Source: Rhizocola hellebori | GTDB taxonomy: Bacteria; Actinomycetota; Actinomycetes; Mycobacteriales; Micromonosporaceae | Reading direction: 5' to 3' | Assembly: GCF_016862955.1 (NCBI RefSeq) | Contig: NZ_BONY01000040.1 | Span: 1-64,000, forward strand | DNA length: 64,000 bases | Part shown: positions 16,279 through 25,383 of the stretch, one piece after another | Layout of the letters: the number at the start of each line of letters is the position of its first letter | Position numbering within the stretch: position 1 is the stretch's first letter | Translations under genes and position numbers: made by a program | The notes under the pieces: generated by a model | Seen by the model: the letters and a program-made list of their open reading frames with translations, nothing else | Databases searched by the model: none | Told to the model about the DNA's origin: nothing

Positions 16279-17541
16279 ATGACACCCCCCACCCACCTGG
16301 ATGACCGGATGAGCGAAACGGGCTGGCGCCCATGGTTACCCGAGACGATCGCGGCTCTCATCGTGCTCGTGGTCGGCTTCGTCGAGGCCGTGCCGACCTG
16401 GCTGATGACCAATGGCCAGATGGAAGGCTTCGTCCAGGCGCTGGTCGTCGCGTTCGCGGTCGGGATGTGCCGCCGGGCGCCCGGCGCGGCGCTCGCACTG
16501 GTGTGGGGCCTGGGCCTGTTCCACGTGTGGTTCGGTGCGCCGATCATGCTGATCGAGTTCGCCTTGACGGCCGTGTTCTTCGGCGGCGCGCGGTGGGGCC
16601 AGCGGCCGACCGTGATAACCAGCGCGCTTTCCGTGCCGCTGGCCGTGGTCGTGGCGTTCGTCTTGCACCAGGGCCGGGTGGTCAGCCTGCACCTGCTGCT
16701 GGGCGGATCGGTTCCAGGCGGAGTCTTCCCCGAGTCGCCGACCGTGCAGCTGACCCTTTCTCTGATCGGGTTGCTGGTGGTCGCCGCGGCCTGGCCGGCC
16801 GGGCTGGTTATGCGATTCTTCGACCGGGCGAGCACCTCGCAGACCTCGATGCTGGCGGCGCAGGAGGCCGCCGCCGGGGCCTGGCGCGAGACCGAACATG
16901 CGCGTGAAATCGCGCAGATGCGCGATCAGCAGACCCGGCTGGCCCGTGACGTCCACGATGTCGTCGGCCATTCGCTGGCGGTGATCCTGGCGCAGGCCGA
17001 GTCGGGGCAGTACCTGGACGACAGCGCGAAGCTGAAGAAGACCCTGCAGACGATCGCCACCTCGGCGCGCTCGTCGTTGCAGGACGTGCGCCATGTGCTC
17101 TCCTCGACCCAGCACACGACCACGGGGCCGAGCGACGCGAGCTGGTTCGACGGTCTGATCGCCGGGGTGCGCGGCAGCGGGCACGAGGTGGTCGCGACCG
17201 AGCTGGGGACCCCATGCCAGCTGCCGCGGGAGGCCACCGCGGTGGCCTATCGGGTCTTCCAGGAGATGCTCACCAACGCCATCAAGCACGGCCGGCGCGA
17301 CCAGCCGATCGTGGCCGAGCGGCACTGGCCGACGGCGCAACCGGCAGACACCTTGCGCATCGAAGTGACCAACGTGTCCGAGGCCTCCGGCCACGACGGC
17401 TCCGGCCCGGGCCGTGGTCTGGACGGCATGCGCCGCCGGCTCGAGGCGATCGGCGGCCACCTCGACGTGCGCCGCCGCGAGCAACAGTCCGGCACCGCCT
17501 TCACCGTGACCGCCTTCGTTCCGGTACGGGACGCCGCCTGA
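16279..17541 (+). CDS. Sensor histidine kinase, NarL/LiaS-type (HisKA_3)
   Basis: The protein is 420 aa. The first 180 residues hold about 5 transmembrane helices with no large external domain. A coiled-coil region (about 185-220) leads to the phosphoacceptor H226 in RDVHDVVGHSLAVIL, the HisKA_3 type. The ATPase domain has N-box-like MLTNAIKHG (about 330) and GPGRGLDGMRRRLEAIGG. It probably senses a membrane or cell-wall signal and phosphorylates the response regulator encoded next, overlapping by one base. The location after ddl suggests a signal tied to the D-Ala-D-Ala pool. A second ATG at 16309 is possible. Confidence 0.85.
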   Translation: MTPPTHLDDRMSETGWRPWLPETIAALIVLVVGFVEAVPTWLMTNGQMEGFVQALVVAFAVGMCRRAPGAALALVWGLGLFHVWFGAPIMLIEFALTAVFFGGARWGQRPTVITSALSVPLAVVVAFVLHQGRVVSLHLLLGGSVPGGVFPESPTVQLTLSLIGLLVVAAAWPAGLVMRFFDRASTSQTSMLAAQEAAAGAWRETEHAREIAQMRDQQTRLARDVHDVVGHSLAVILAQAESGQYLDDSAKLKKTLQTIATSARSSLQDVRHVLSSTQHTTTGPSDASWFDGLIAGVRGSGHEVVATELGTPCQLPREATAVAYRVFQEMLTNAIKHGRRDQPIVAERHWPTAQPADTLRIEVTNVSEASGHDGSGPGRGLDGMRRRLEAIGGHLDVRRREQQSGTAFTVTAFVPVRDAA

Positions 17542-18203
17542 TGAGCGACGAGATCACCGTGCTGCTCGTCGACGATCAGGAGCTTTTCCGGGAGGGGGTA
17601 AGGGTCATCGTCGATGCGCAGGAAGGCATGCGCGTGGTCGGCGCGGCCGGCGACGGGATGGAGGCGATCCGCCTGGTCGACGAGTTACACCCGGACGTTG
17701 TCCTGATGGACATCCGGATGCCGCAGATGGACGGCGTCGAGGCGTCCCGGCAGATCTTCGCGCCCGAGCGGGCGGCCCGGCGGCCCAAACCCGTCCGTGT
17801 GATCGTGCTGACCACCTTCAACCTCGACGACCGGGCCGCCACCGCGATCCGCCACGGGGCAAGCGGCTTCCTGCTCAAGGACACCACGCCGCTGATGCTG
17901 CGCGACGCTATCCGCACCGTGCACGGCGGCAACGCCGTCCTCGCCCCGCAGGACCTGGCCACCTTGCTGGACAGGCAGTTCCAGGCGCAGGCGGCGCCGC
18001 CGGCCGCGTTCGGAGGGCTCACCGACAAGGAACGCGAGGTGTTCACCGCGGTCGCCCGCGGCTTGTCCAATGCGGAGATCGCCGGCACCGTGTTCGCCAG
18101 CGAGTCGACGGTCAAAACCCATGTGGGCGCGATCCTGCGCAAGCTGGCGCTGCGCGACCGGGTACAGATAGTCGTGTTCGCCCACGAACACGGCCTGGTT
18201 TAG
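17541..18203 (+). CDS. NarL/LuxR family response regulator
   Basis: The protein is 220 aa. The receiver domain (about residues 6-120) has D11-D12, phosphoacceptor D57 in VVLMDIRM, T in VLTTF and K in LLKD. The C-terminal LuxR-type HTH reads LTDKEREVFTAVARGLSNAE and then FASESTVKTHVGAILRKL (about 150-205). It is the partner of the kinase at 16279, and the ATG overlaps the kinase stop (TGATG). Probably a transcription factor of the LiaR/VraR group, which often regulates envelope-stress genes; the true targets are inferred only from location. Confidence 0.88.
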   Translation: MSDEITVLLVDDQELFREGVRVIVDAQEGMRVVGAAGDGMEAIRLVDELHPDVVLMDIRMPQMDGVEASRQIFAPERAARRPKPVRVIVLTTFNLDDRAATAIRHGASGFLLKDTTPLMLRDAIRTVHGGNAVLAPQDLATLLDRQFQAQAAPPAAFGGLTDKEREVFTAVARGLSNAEIAGTVFASESTVKTHVGAILRKLALRDRVQIVVFAHEHGLV

Positions 18204-18210
18204 AGCGCCG

Positions 18211-18834
18211 TCAGTCGAAGGCGGGCCGCTGGTCGCGGGTGCGTTTGATCTCGTAGAAGCCTGGCGTCGCGGCGACGAGCATGACCCCGTCGTAGAGCAG
18301 CCCGGCCGCTTCGGCTTTCGGGGCGGGGGTGACGACCGGGCCGAAGAAGGCGACCGGTGCTCCGTCCGGGCCGGTCGCGTGGATGACCGGGGTTCCCACG
18401 TCGGTGCCGACCGGGCGCATTCCCCGCTCGTGACTCTCGCGCAGCTGCTGGTCGTAGTCGCTGCTCTGGGCGGCGTCGGCCAGCGCGGGGTCCAGGCCGA
18501 CCTCGGTCAGCGCCGCGACGAAGAGGTCATGGCCGATCTCTTGCCCGCCCGGGTGGATCCTGGTGCCGAGAGCTGTGTAGAGATCGCGCAGGACTGGTTC
18601 CCCGGCCTTCTCGGCGGCGGCCATACAGACCCGGACCGGGCCCCACGCCTTCTCCATCAACTGCGCGTACCTTTCGGGCAACTCGCGCCCTTCGTTGAGG
18701 ACGGCAAGGCTCATCACATGGAAGTCGACTCGTACCGGCCGCACCTTCTCGACCTCGAGCAGCCAGCGTGAGGTCAGCCATGCCCACGGACAGGTCGGGT
18801 CGAACCACATATCAAGCGTGTCACTCATGGTCAC
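18211..18834 (-). CDS. Mycothiol-dependent nitroreductase, Rv2466c family (DsbA-like fold)
   Basis: The protein is 207 aa, the family length. The thioredoxin-like motif CPWAW sits in MWFDPTCPWAWLTSRWLLEV (residues 9-28), and VDFHVMSLAVLNEGRELPE follows; both match Rv2466c of Mycobacterium tuberculosis. Family members use mycothiol or F420-independent reductive chemistry on electrophiles. This supports a mycothiol-producing actinomycete. GTG 18834 was chosen as it has GAAGG 9 nt upstream; the ATG at 18828 is too far from it. It is divergent from the repeat protein gene at 18960. Confidence 0.87.
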   Translation of the reverse strand: MTMSDTLDMWFDPTCPWAWLTSRWLLEVEKVRPVRVDFHVMSLAVLNEGRELPERYAQLMEKAWGPVRVCMAAAEKAGEPVLRDLYTALGTRIHPGGQEIGHDLFVAALTEVGLDPALADAAQSSDYDQQLRESHERGMRPVGTDVGTPVIHATGPDGAPVAFFGPVVTPAPKAEAAGLLYDGVMLVAATPGFYEIKRTRDQRPAFD

Positions 18835-18959
18835 GTAGTTTAACCTTCAACCACTTGATCCGCCCGTTGTCGGTTTCCGGTCTGCGGGTATCAGCCGGTT
18901 CGACGGCGCGCTCCTGCCAATAATGGCCAAGCACCTTGGCCCGAGGCAAAGGAGCGACG

Positions 18960-20831
18960 ATGTCTTATCCCATGCAGACCAACACCATTCCCTCCCAGGG
19001 CGTGCCGTGGTTCGTGCCGACGGGGAACCGGCGGGCGGACCTCCAGACGGTGATGGAGCTCATCATCGAGGCATATGACAGCGACAGCGATCTGATGGAC
19101 GGGCAGGCCCAGTTCAGCAGCGCGACGCTCACCGGTGTGGGCAAGGCGTTCATGATGGGGCCGCAAAACTTCCCCTCGGTGTCCGCCTTCGTCAACATGT
19201 GCGTGCAGCTGAGTAACCTGAACACCGACCCACCGGACACCCTGGCCGACCTGTACTGCCGGTGGAAGGCCGACAGCATGGCCGAGGATTTGCCCAAGCT
19301 GCCAACGATCGAGGAGAAAGAATTCCGTTCCGAGTTGCGCAGGCTCAGGATTCGTCGCACCTGCAAGCTCACCGCCCTCGACACGGTGTGCATCTTCAAG
19401 AACGCCGCGGTCTGGACCGACGGGCTCGGTGCACATATTGTCGTCGGCTTCACCGCGAAGTCGCTGACGCAGGACCACTACACGATTCTGATCCGGGTCT
19501 CGGACATGCAAGCAACCGGCGAGCAGATCATGCAGAAGCTGTGGGCGGTGTGCGACGGGCAAGCGGCGCCGAAGCTCAGCGAGCTGGTGGAGGTGTCCTA
19601 CTTCGCCGTCGGCGGCAGCCCCAAAGGCGATTCCATCAGCCTGTCGTGCCAGGTGCTGGTCCAGCTGGGCAAGCCGCAGCTGAAGGTGCTGGGCACGTGG
19701 CTGACCGACGATATCCACGCCGACGCCAAGCACAAGGCGATCGCGATTCTGGCCGACGGCCAGATGTGCTGCACGCAGTACGAGGCCAACGGGTTCGCCG
19801 CCTTCCGCACGAAGATGGAGCTGTTGCCGCTGAGCGCCCCCGATTTCTTCGGCTCCGTCGTTACGGAACTGAAGCTGCCGTCGGTGGTGTGCCACGCCGG
19901 GGCCGTGCAGCTCTTGCAGGGCCAAGGTCTGGTGGTAACCGGAATCCAGGACTGTGTCGTGGTCGGGGTGCGAGGGCTGCACCACAACGTCATTGAAGGC
20001 GCCATCGTGTGCGGCGGCAGTGACACCGGTACCGATTGCGGCGAGGACCTGCTGGACTCGCTACTGGCCATCTTCGACGGGACGCGGGCTCCGCTCCTGA
20101 CCGATATGACCTACGTCAAATTCTTCTTCTACGGCGGACATTACGGCGGCCGAGGCGTAACCCTCAGGCTGGAGCTGCTTTGCGAATTCTACGAGCGGGG
20201 CCTGGACCTGCTCGGGATGCTTATGCTGCTGCACAGTTCCGATGCCGATCTGGTCAAGGCGCTGGTGATCAAGCCGAACGGGGTGGTGGTCGGCACGGGC
20301 TATCCGCCGGATCAGGAACGCGAGACGCTGGGAGGAATCACCCTGCTCGACATCGAGCAGCTGCGCGGATCGGCGAAGGTCTGCGGCTACTACGAGGTGG
20401 GCAAGGACTTCAACGACTTCGAGTACAACGTGGCTCAGTGCATGCCCGACGACGGCATCTGGACCGACCACATGGGACCGTGTGTCACTATCGGGTTCAC
20501 CGGTGTGTATCCCCAGACCGGCAAGCGATGTAACGCGCTGCTGCACAGCCTCGACCCCGATGCCCGCGGTGGGATCATCATCAAGGCGCTGCAGAGCCTG
20601 CCGGACTATCACAAGCTGGTCAACGTGGGGTTCTTCATCGTCGGCGGATCCCCGGACAACGCTGATTCGATGACGAAGATCGCCAGCGTGGTGCAGGAGC
20701 TCAATAGGCTCGGGTTGCCGCTGATCGGCAACTGGCCGACCATCAGCGAGGAGCACGCCGGCAGGGCCAAGGCCGTGATGATTACCAAGGATGGCAGGCT
20801 TTTCGGCTCGATTTACCAGCCGAAGAATTGA
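18960..20831 (+). CDS. Triplicated repeat protein, CheD-like fold suggested
   Basis: The protein is 623 aa and has no name I know. It is built from three repeats of about 140 aa (about 140-285, 325-450, 485-620). Each ends in a segment like FxxGGSPxxxDS...GLPLIGNW, then ITKDGRLFGSIY. Repeat 3 has T502-x5-C508 and H529 in TDHMGPCVTIGFT and NALLHSLDP. The same T-x5-C-plus-H arrangement occurs in CheD glutamine deamidases. Repeat 1 has His for Cys and repeat 2 lacks the His, so only repeat 3 looks catalytic. No signal peptide is seen. ATG 18960 has AAAGGAG upstream. CheD homology is an inference. Confidence 0.6.
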   Translation: MSYPMQTNTIPSQGVPWFVPTGNRRADLQTVMELIIEAYDSDSDLMDGQAQFSSATLTGVGKAFMMGPQNFPSVSAFVNMCVQLSNLNTDPPDTLADLYCRWKADSMAEDLPKLPTIEEKEFRSELRRLRIRRTCKLTALDTVCIFKNAAVWTDGLGAHIVVGFTAKSLTQDHYTILIRVSDMQATGEQIMQKLWAVCDGQAAPKLSELVEVSYFAVGGSPKGDSISLSCQVLVQLGKPQLKVLGTWLTDDIHADAKHKAIAILADGQMCCTQYEANGFAAFRTKMELLPLSAPDFFGSVVTELKLPSVVCHAGAVQLLQGQGLVVTGIQDCVVVGVRGLHHNVIEGAIVCGGSDTGTDCGEDLLDSLLAIFDGTRAPLLTDMTYVKFFFYGGHYGGRGVTLRLELLCEFYERGLDLLGMLMLLHSSDADLVKALVIKPNGVVVGTGYPPDQERETLGGITLLDIEQLRGSAKVCGYYEVGKDFNDFEYNVAQCMPDDGIWTDHMGPCVTIGFTGVYPQTGKRCNALLHSLDPDARGGIIIKALQSLPDYHKLVNVGFFIVGGSPDNADSMTKIASVVQELNRLGLPLIGNWPTISEEHAGRAKAVMITKDGRLFGSIYQPKN

Positions 20832-20838
20832 ACCGGCC

Positions 20839-20865
20839 GGCCCGGCGCGCGCCACGCGCCGGGCC
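20839..20865. terminator. Bidirectional GC hairpin terminator
   Basis: A perfect 11-bp stem (arms 20839-20849 and 20855-20865) with a 5-nt loop lies between the convergent ends of the repeat protein gene and the P-type ATPase gene, so it may serve both transcripts. Confidence 0.75.
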
Positions 20866-20871
20866 GACAGG

Positions 20872-23604
20872 TCAGGCCGGCCGGGCGGTGAGCCGCGGCC
20901 GCAGTTGGGCACCGGCGGGGGAACGCCGCCGCAGCGCCAGCTTGATGAGTTCCTCCACCACCACCAGCGACAGCGCCAGACCGACGCAGACGGCCCACAT
21001 CGTCAGGCTCAGCTCGGTGGTGCTGAAGATGCGCCGCAGCGGCTCCAGCAGTGTCACAGCCACGATCGCCACCAGCGCGAAGCCGTAGCGGCGCAGCTGT
21101 GTCGCGGCCGGGATCGCCGACCGGTCGAAGATGGTGTTGACCTGATCGCGCGACAGCAACCCGGCGACCAGATGAAACAGCGACAGTGTGGTCAGCAGCA
21201 TGGTTCCCGCGATCGCTGAATCGAAACGCCCATGCCCTATCTGGTACGCCGCCAAAGCCCCGACGGTCATGACGAAACCCTGAACACACAACCGAATCCA
21301 GTTGGCCCGCGACAGCACCGGCGCCCCCTGCGGGCGGGGCGGCCTTTGCATCAGGCCGGCACTGGGCCGGTCGAACCCGAGCGCGATCGCGATCGGGATG
21401 TCGATGACCATGTTCAGCCACAGGATCTGCAACGGATCCAGCGGGGTACCGGCGGCGATGTTGAAAATGCCCGCGCCCAGGAACACCGCGATGTAAGCCA
21501 CCAGCGTCGACATCTGGAACCGAAGGTATTTCAGCAGATTGTCGTAGAGCCCGCGGCCGTACTCGACGGCTTTGACGATGGTGGCGAAGTTGTCGTCGGT
21601 CAGGATCATCACCGCTGCCTCCTTGGAGACCTCGGTGCCGGTGATGCCCATCGCCACGCCGATGTCGGCCGCCTTCAAGGCTGGCGCGTCGTTGACGCCG
21701 TCGCCGGTCATCGACACGATGTTGCCGCTCTGCTTGAGCAGCCTCACCAGGCGCAGCTTGTCCTCCGGCGCGACGCGGGCGATCACGCCGATGCGCGGCA
21801 GGCGGCGCAGCAGCTCCTCGTCGCTCATGTTCGCGAACTCGGTACCCGTGATCGCTTCGCCTTCGATGCCAAGCTCTTTCGCGATCGCGGCCGCGGTGGT
21901 GGCATGATCGCCGGTGATCATCCGGACCTGGATGCCGGCCTCCTTACACTCGGCGATCGCCGCCTTCGCCTCCGGGCGCGGCGGGTCGACGATGCCCACC
22001 ATCGCCAGCAGCGTCAGCTCCTGCACCTGCTCGATGAGTTTGCCCTGCGGGTCAAAGGCCGCCGGGTCGAAGTCGCGCTGGGCCACCACCATCACCCGTT
22101 CCCCGGCGGCGGCGATGCGGTCGTTGGCCTCCAGCGCCAAGCCCCGGTTGGCGTCGGTGATCGGCTCGATGGTGCCGTCGGGCTTGCGGTAGGACGAACC
22201 GCGCGAGATCAGCACATCCGGCGCACCCTTGACGTAGCAACGGATGACGCCGTCCATCTGATGAAAAGTCGCCATGAACTTGTAGTCGGAGTCGAAGGGG
22301 ACCTCGGCTATGCGGGGATAGGTCCGGCGCGTCTCATCGATGTCCAGGCCGCCCTTGGCCGCCAGCACGATGAGCGCGCCTTCGGTCGGATCGCCGATCA
22401 GATTCTCGCCGTCCAGAACAGCGTCCGCGCACAGCGCCATCGGCAGCAGGTACGGGTCCAGGTCGATGCGCTCGCCGCCCACGTGTTTGATGTCGCCGGC
22501 GATGCCGTAACCCTCCCCGGTGACCGCGAACCGGTGCTGCCCCGGCAGCGACAGCTCGCGGGCCGTCATCTTGTTCAGCGTCAGGGTGCCCGTCTTGTCC
22601 GAGCAGATCATCGAGGTGGAACCCAGCGTCTCCACCGCAGGCAGCCGTTTGACGATCGCGTTGCGCTCAGCGATCTCCCGTGTGCCGATCGACAGCAGCG
22701 CGGTCACCACGGCCGGCAGACCGGTCGGGATCGCGGCCACGGCCAGCGCCACACCGGTGATGAACAACGAGTTGAAGGTTTGCCCGCGGGCCAGGCCGAT
22801 GAGCACGACCAGTGCCAGCGCGATGCCCGCGATCGCGGCGATGATCTTCGATAGCCCGTCGAGTTGCTTCTGCAGCGGGGTTTTGTCGGTTTGGGTTCCG
22901 GCCAGCAGATGGGCGATGTGGCCGATCTCGGTGCCCATCCCGGTGGCCGTCACTATCATCTCGCCGCGCCCACGCGTCACCGACGTGTTCATGTAGGCCA
23001 TACAGGTGCGGTCGCCCAGCGGAACCTGGTCGCCGGGGACAGCCGCGATGGACTTGCCGACCGGGAGGCTTTCACCGGTCAGCGCCGCCTCCTCGATCTC
23101 CAGCGTCGCCGCGACGATGATGCGGCCGTCGGCGGGGACGCGGTTGCCCGCCTCCATCAACACGACGTCGCCCTGCACGAGTTCCTCGGCGTCTATCTCG
23201 ACCGCCTGGCCGTCGCGGCGTACCCGGGCAACGGTTTTGAGCATCTGAGCCAGCGCCCGCACGCTCTCTTCGGCCTTGGCCTCCTGCCGCAGGCCAATGA
23301 CGGCGTTGAAAATCGTCAGACCGGCCAGTACCAGCGAGGTGGCGATGTCCTTGGTGACGATCAGGTTGATGACCGCCGCGGCCAGCAGGATTATTTGCAT
23401 GAAGTCGCGGTACTGGCGCAGGAACGCCGCGACCGCCGACTCCTTCTTCCCACTCGCCAGCCGGTTCGGGCCGTGCGACGCCAACCGCTGCTGCGCCTCG
23501 GCCGCGCTCAGCCCGGCGTCGGCCCGCACCCCCAGCGAGTCGGCCACCTCTTGCGCATCTTGGGCGTACCACGTGGCAGCCTCGGCCTGTTCGACCTGTG
23601 TCAC
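20872..23604 (-). CDS. P-type cation-transporting ATPase, P2A-like
   Basis: The protein is 910 aa, with the N-terminal cation ATPase domain, TGES (in AALTGESLPVG), the phosphorylation motif DKTGTLT (D336), TGDGVNDAP and the C-terminal helix region. These features match Ca-type P2 pumps. In helix M4 the usual PEGLP reads PTGLP (P293-P297), so a key acidic ligand for Ca is missing and the transported ion is uncertain. M6 keeps NMVIDIPIAIALGFD. GTG 23604 has GGGGGAT about 5 nt upstream. It starts 99 bp past the end of the five-gene operon and may be its last gene. Confidence 0.85.
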   Translation of the reverse strand: MTQVEQAEAATWYAQDAQEVADSLGVRADAGLSAAEAQQRLASHGPNRLASGKKESAVAAFLRQYRDFMQIILLAAAVINLIVTKDIATSLVLAGLTIFNAVIGLRQEAKAEESVRALAQMLKTVARVRRDGQAVEIDAEELVQGDVVLMEAGNRVPADGRIIVAATLEIEEAALTGESLPVGKSIAAVPGDQVPLGDRTCMAYMNTSVTRGRGEMIVTATGMGTEIGHIAHLLAGTQTDKTPLQKQLDGLSKIIAAIAGIALALVVLIGLARGQTFNSLFITGVALAVAAIPTGLPAVVTALLSIGTREIAERNAIVKRLPAVETLGSTSMICSDKTGTLTLNKMTARELSLPGQHRFAVTGEGYGIAGDIKHVGGERIDLDPYLLPMALCADAVLDGENLIGDPTEGALIVLAAKGGLDIDETRRTYPRIAEVPFDSDYKFMATFHQMDGVIRCYVKGAPDVLISRGSSYRKPDGTIEPITDANRGLALEANDRIAAAGERVMVVAQRDFDPAAFDPQGKLIEQVQELTLLAMVGIVDPPRPEAKAAIAECKEAGIQVRMITGDHATTAAAIAKELGIEGEAITGTEFANMSDEELLRRLPRIGVIARVAPEDKLRLVRLLKQSGNIVSMTGDGVNDAPALKAADIGVAMGITGTEVSKEAAVMILTDDNFATIVKAVEYGRGLYDNLLKYLRFQMSTLVAYIAVFLGAGIFNIAAGTPLDPLQILWLNMVIDIPIAIALGFDRPSAGLMQRPPRPQGAPVLSRANWIRLCVQGFVMTVGALAAYQIGHGRFDSAIAGTMLLTTLSLFHLVAGLLSRDQVNTIFDRSAIPAATQLRRYGFALVAIVAVTLLEPLRRIFSTTELSLTMWAVCVGLALSLVVVEELIKLALRRRSPAGAQLRPRLTARPA

Positions 23605-23703
23605 GTGCCATCCCCCATCGGCTCGCGCGAAAGTCTGAAGCACATTCTGCGCTGGCCATCCATGATCGAATGCCGAAACAGCGAGATCGGGACGGCCTCC
23701 GGC

Positions 23704-25383
23704 CTAGGGCTCGGTGACGTCGTAGCGCAGTCCGCTGGATGCCTCGCCCATCCCGGCACGGCGACGGCGGGCCGTCCACAGGTGCGTTGAGCCATCCACC
23801 CAACGGGTCCGGTGTGCGCCGCGCAGGACCCGCGTCCCGGTGCGCCCCACCTCTTCCTCGCGGACAAGATAGCGGTCCAGCGCGGTCGGATTGAGCACCC
23901 GCCCGACCGGATGGACGGCGACCAGCTCGCCGTCCACGTGGCGTTGCAGCGCTGCGCGTTGCAACGCGACCGCGCGCCGGGCGGCGTCGATCTGCACTGG
24001 GAGGAAAGGGATCCAGTTGACCGGGACAGTGGTCTGCAGCCGGTAGCGCAGCGCCTCCGATTCCGCTGCGGGCGCGCCTTCGGGGGTGTCGGTGGCCCGT
24101 TCCCGGCCCGAGCGGGGCCGGCCCGTCCCGTCCTCGGTGGTGGTCTCCACCGCCCACACCAGGTTCGCCTGCTCGTCGCGGACGAACCGGACCTCCTCCA
24201 GCACCGGCCCGTCGACCGTGGCACGCAGGGCGCCGGGCGGCAGGACGAAATACTCGGCCAGCGAACCGGCCGCGGTGGTGGAGAACATCGTCCACCGCCG
24301 GGCGCCTTCGGCCGGGGCGGCGTCGGCGCGGCCGACCAGGGTGTAGCCGCCGAAGACGTCCTTGACGAGCAGCTGCGCCACCGACACCAGGCCGCCGACC
24401 TCGTGCCCGAACGGGATCACATACCAATCTGCGCCCTGCACCAACATGAAGTCCACGACCAGCAGCCGGGCCAGGTCCCGCCGGTCGGCGTCGACGCCGG
24501 ACCAGTTGAACCGGGCGTCCTCGAAGTTCCACCAACGCGGGTCGGGCATGCCCGACAGCCGGATCGGCGTGGGCAGCAGGCTGGTGGTGGGGGCGGGTGG
24601 CAGGTCGCCGGTGGCCGGCTCGAGGGCGATCTCGTCGAAGGCGTACCAGTCGAAGTCGCCGTGCAGGCCCGGGCGGGCGTCGAAGGTGAGCTTGTGCCCG
24701 GCGGGCGCGGTGCCCGTCACCCGCAGCGCGTATTCCAGCCGGTCCGCCCGCCAGCCAGCCGGATCCGCGACCCCGATGGGCCCGAAGGTGGTCTGCGCCC
24801 AGCGGTCGAACCAGGCCGCCACTTCGCCGATCGCGGTGAGGTCGGTGCCGGCCGGAAGGGTCACGGCCGCCGGAAGGCCGGGCTGTGCGGCGCGGATGGC
24901 GGCCAGCGCGGCGATCCCGTCGCAGACCCGGCCCGCGCAGACGCGAAGCAGCGAAACGACTGCGGCGTCTCGGGCCTGCTGCGGGCTGAGCGAGGCGACC
25001 GGCGGCAGGGGATAGGCGGCGCGGAAGGCGGTGGCAACCGCTGGCGGCAACCGGCGTTCCAGTGCCTGCCCCAGCTCGACCGCTGTCCGCAGGTCCGGTG
25101 TCACCGGCTCGCGTTCGGCGACGACCTCCAGCGGTTCCTGCCCCGGAAATGGTTGCGGCGCACCATCTCCGGCCGCCCAGCCGTCGAGGCGGCCCGCGCG
25201 TACCGCGACCGAGACGAAAGCGGGCGATGCGGCGTCCTCTCCCTGGAACTCGCCGAACTGCCACTGCCGGGTCAGGAACCACAGCGGGTCGCGGACGGCG
25301 GCGGCGAGGCCTGGCAGCAGGCTTTCGCTGCGCGGGCTCGGTTCTACCCGGTTCCAGTAGGTGATGCTCGGCCGCAATGTCAT
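23704..25383 (-). CDS. Uncharacterised conserved protein, last of the five-gene overlap operon
   Basis: The protein is 559 aa with no signal peptide and no transmembrane segment. It opens with ITYWNRVEPSPR and then PLWFLTRQWQFGEFQGEDA, and near the C-terminus has VPVNWIPFLPVQI followed by an Arg-rich part. I have no family name. The ATG at 25383 overlaps the stop of the 1467-aa gene by 4 bp, so its production is tied to it. Trp/Arg-rich motifs suggest a conserved structural role, but there is no enzymatic signature. The function is unknown. Confidence 0.7.
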   Translation of the reverse strand: MTLRPSITYWNRVEPSPRSESLLPGLAAAVRDPLWFLTRQWQFGEFQGEDAASPAFVSVAVRAGRLDGWAAGDGAPQPFPGQEPLEVVAEREPVTPDLRTAVELGQALERRLPPAVATAFRAAYPLPPVASLSPQQARDAAVVSLLRVCAGRVCDGIAALAAIRAAQPGLPAAVTLPAGTDLTAIGEVAAWFDRWAQTTFGPIGVADPAGWRADRLEYALRVTGTAPAGHKLTFDARPGLHGDFDWYAFDEIALEPATGDLPPAPTTSLLPTPIRLSGMPDPRWWNFEDARFNWSGVDADRRDLARLLVVDFMLVQGADWYVIPFGHEVGGLVSVAQLLVKDVFGGYTLVGRADAAPAEGARRWTMFSTTAAGSLAEYFVLPPGALRATVDGPVLEEVRFVRDEQANLVWAVETTTEDGTGRPRSGRERATDTPEGAPAAESEALRYRLQTTVPVNWIPFLPVQIDAARRAVALQRAALQRHVDGELVAVHPVGRVLNPTALDRYLVREEEVGRTGTRVLRGAHRTRWVDGSTHLWTARRRRAGMGEASSGLRYDVTEP

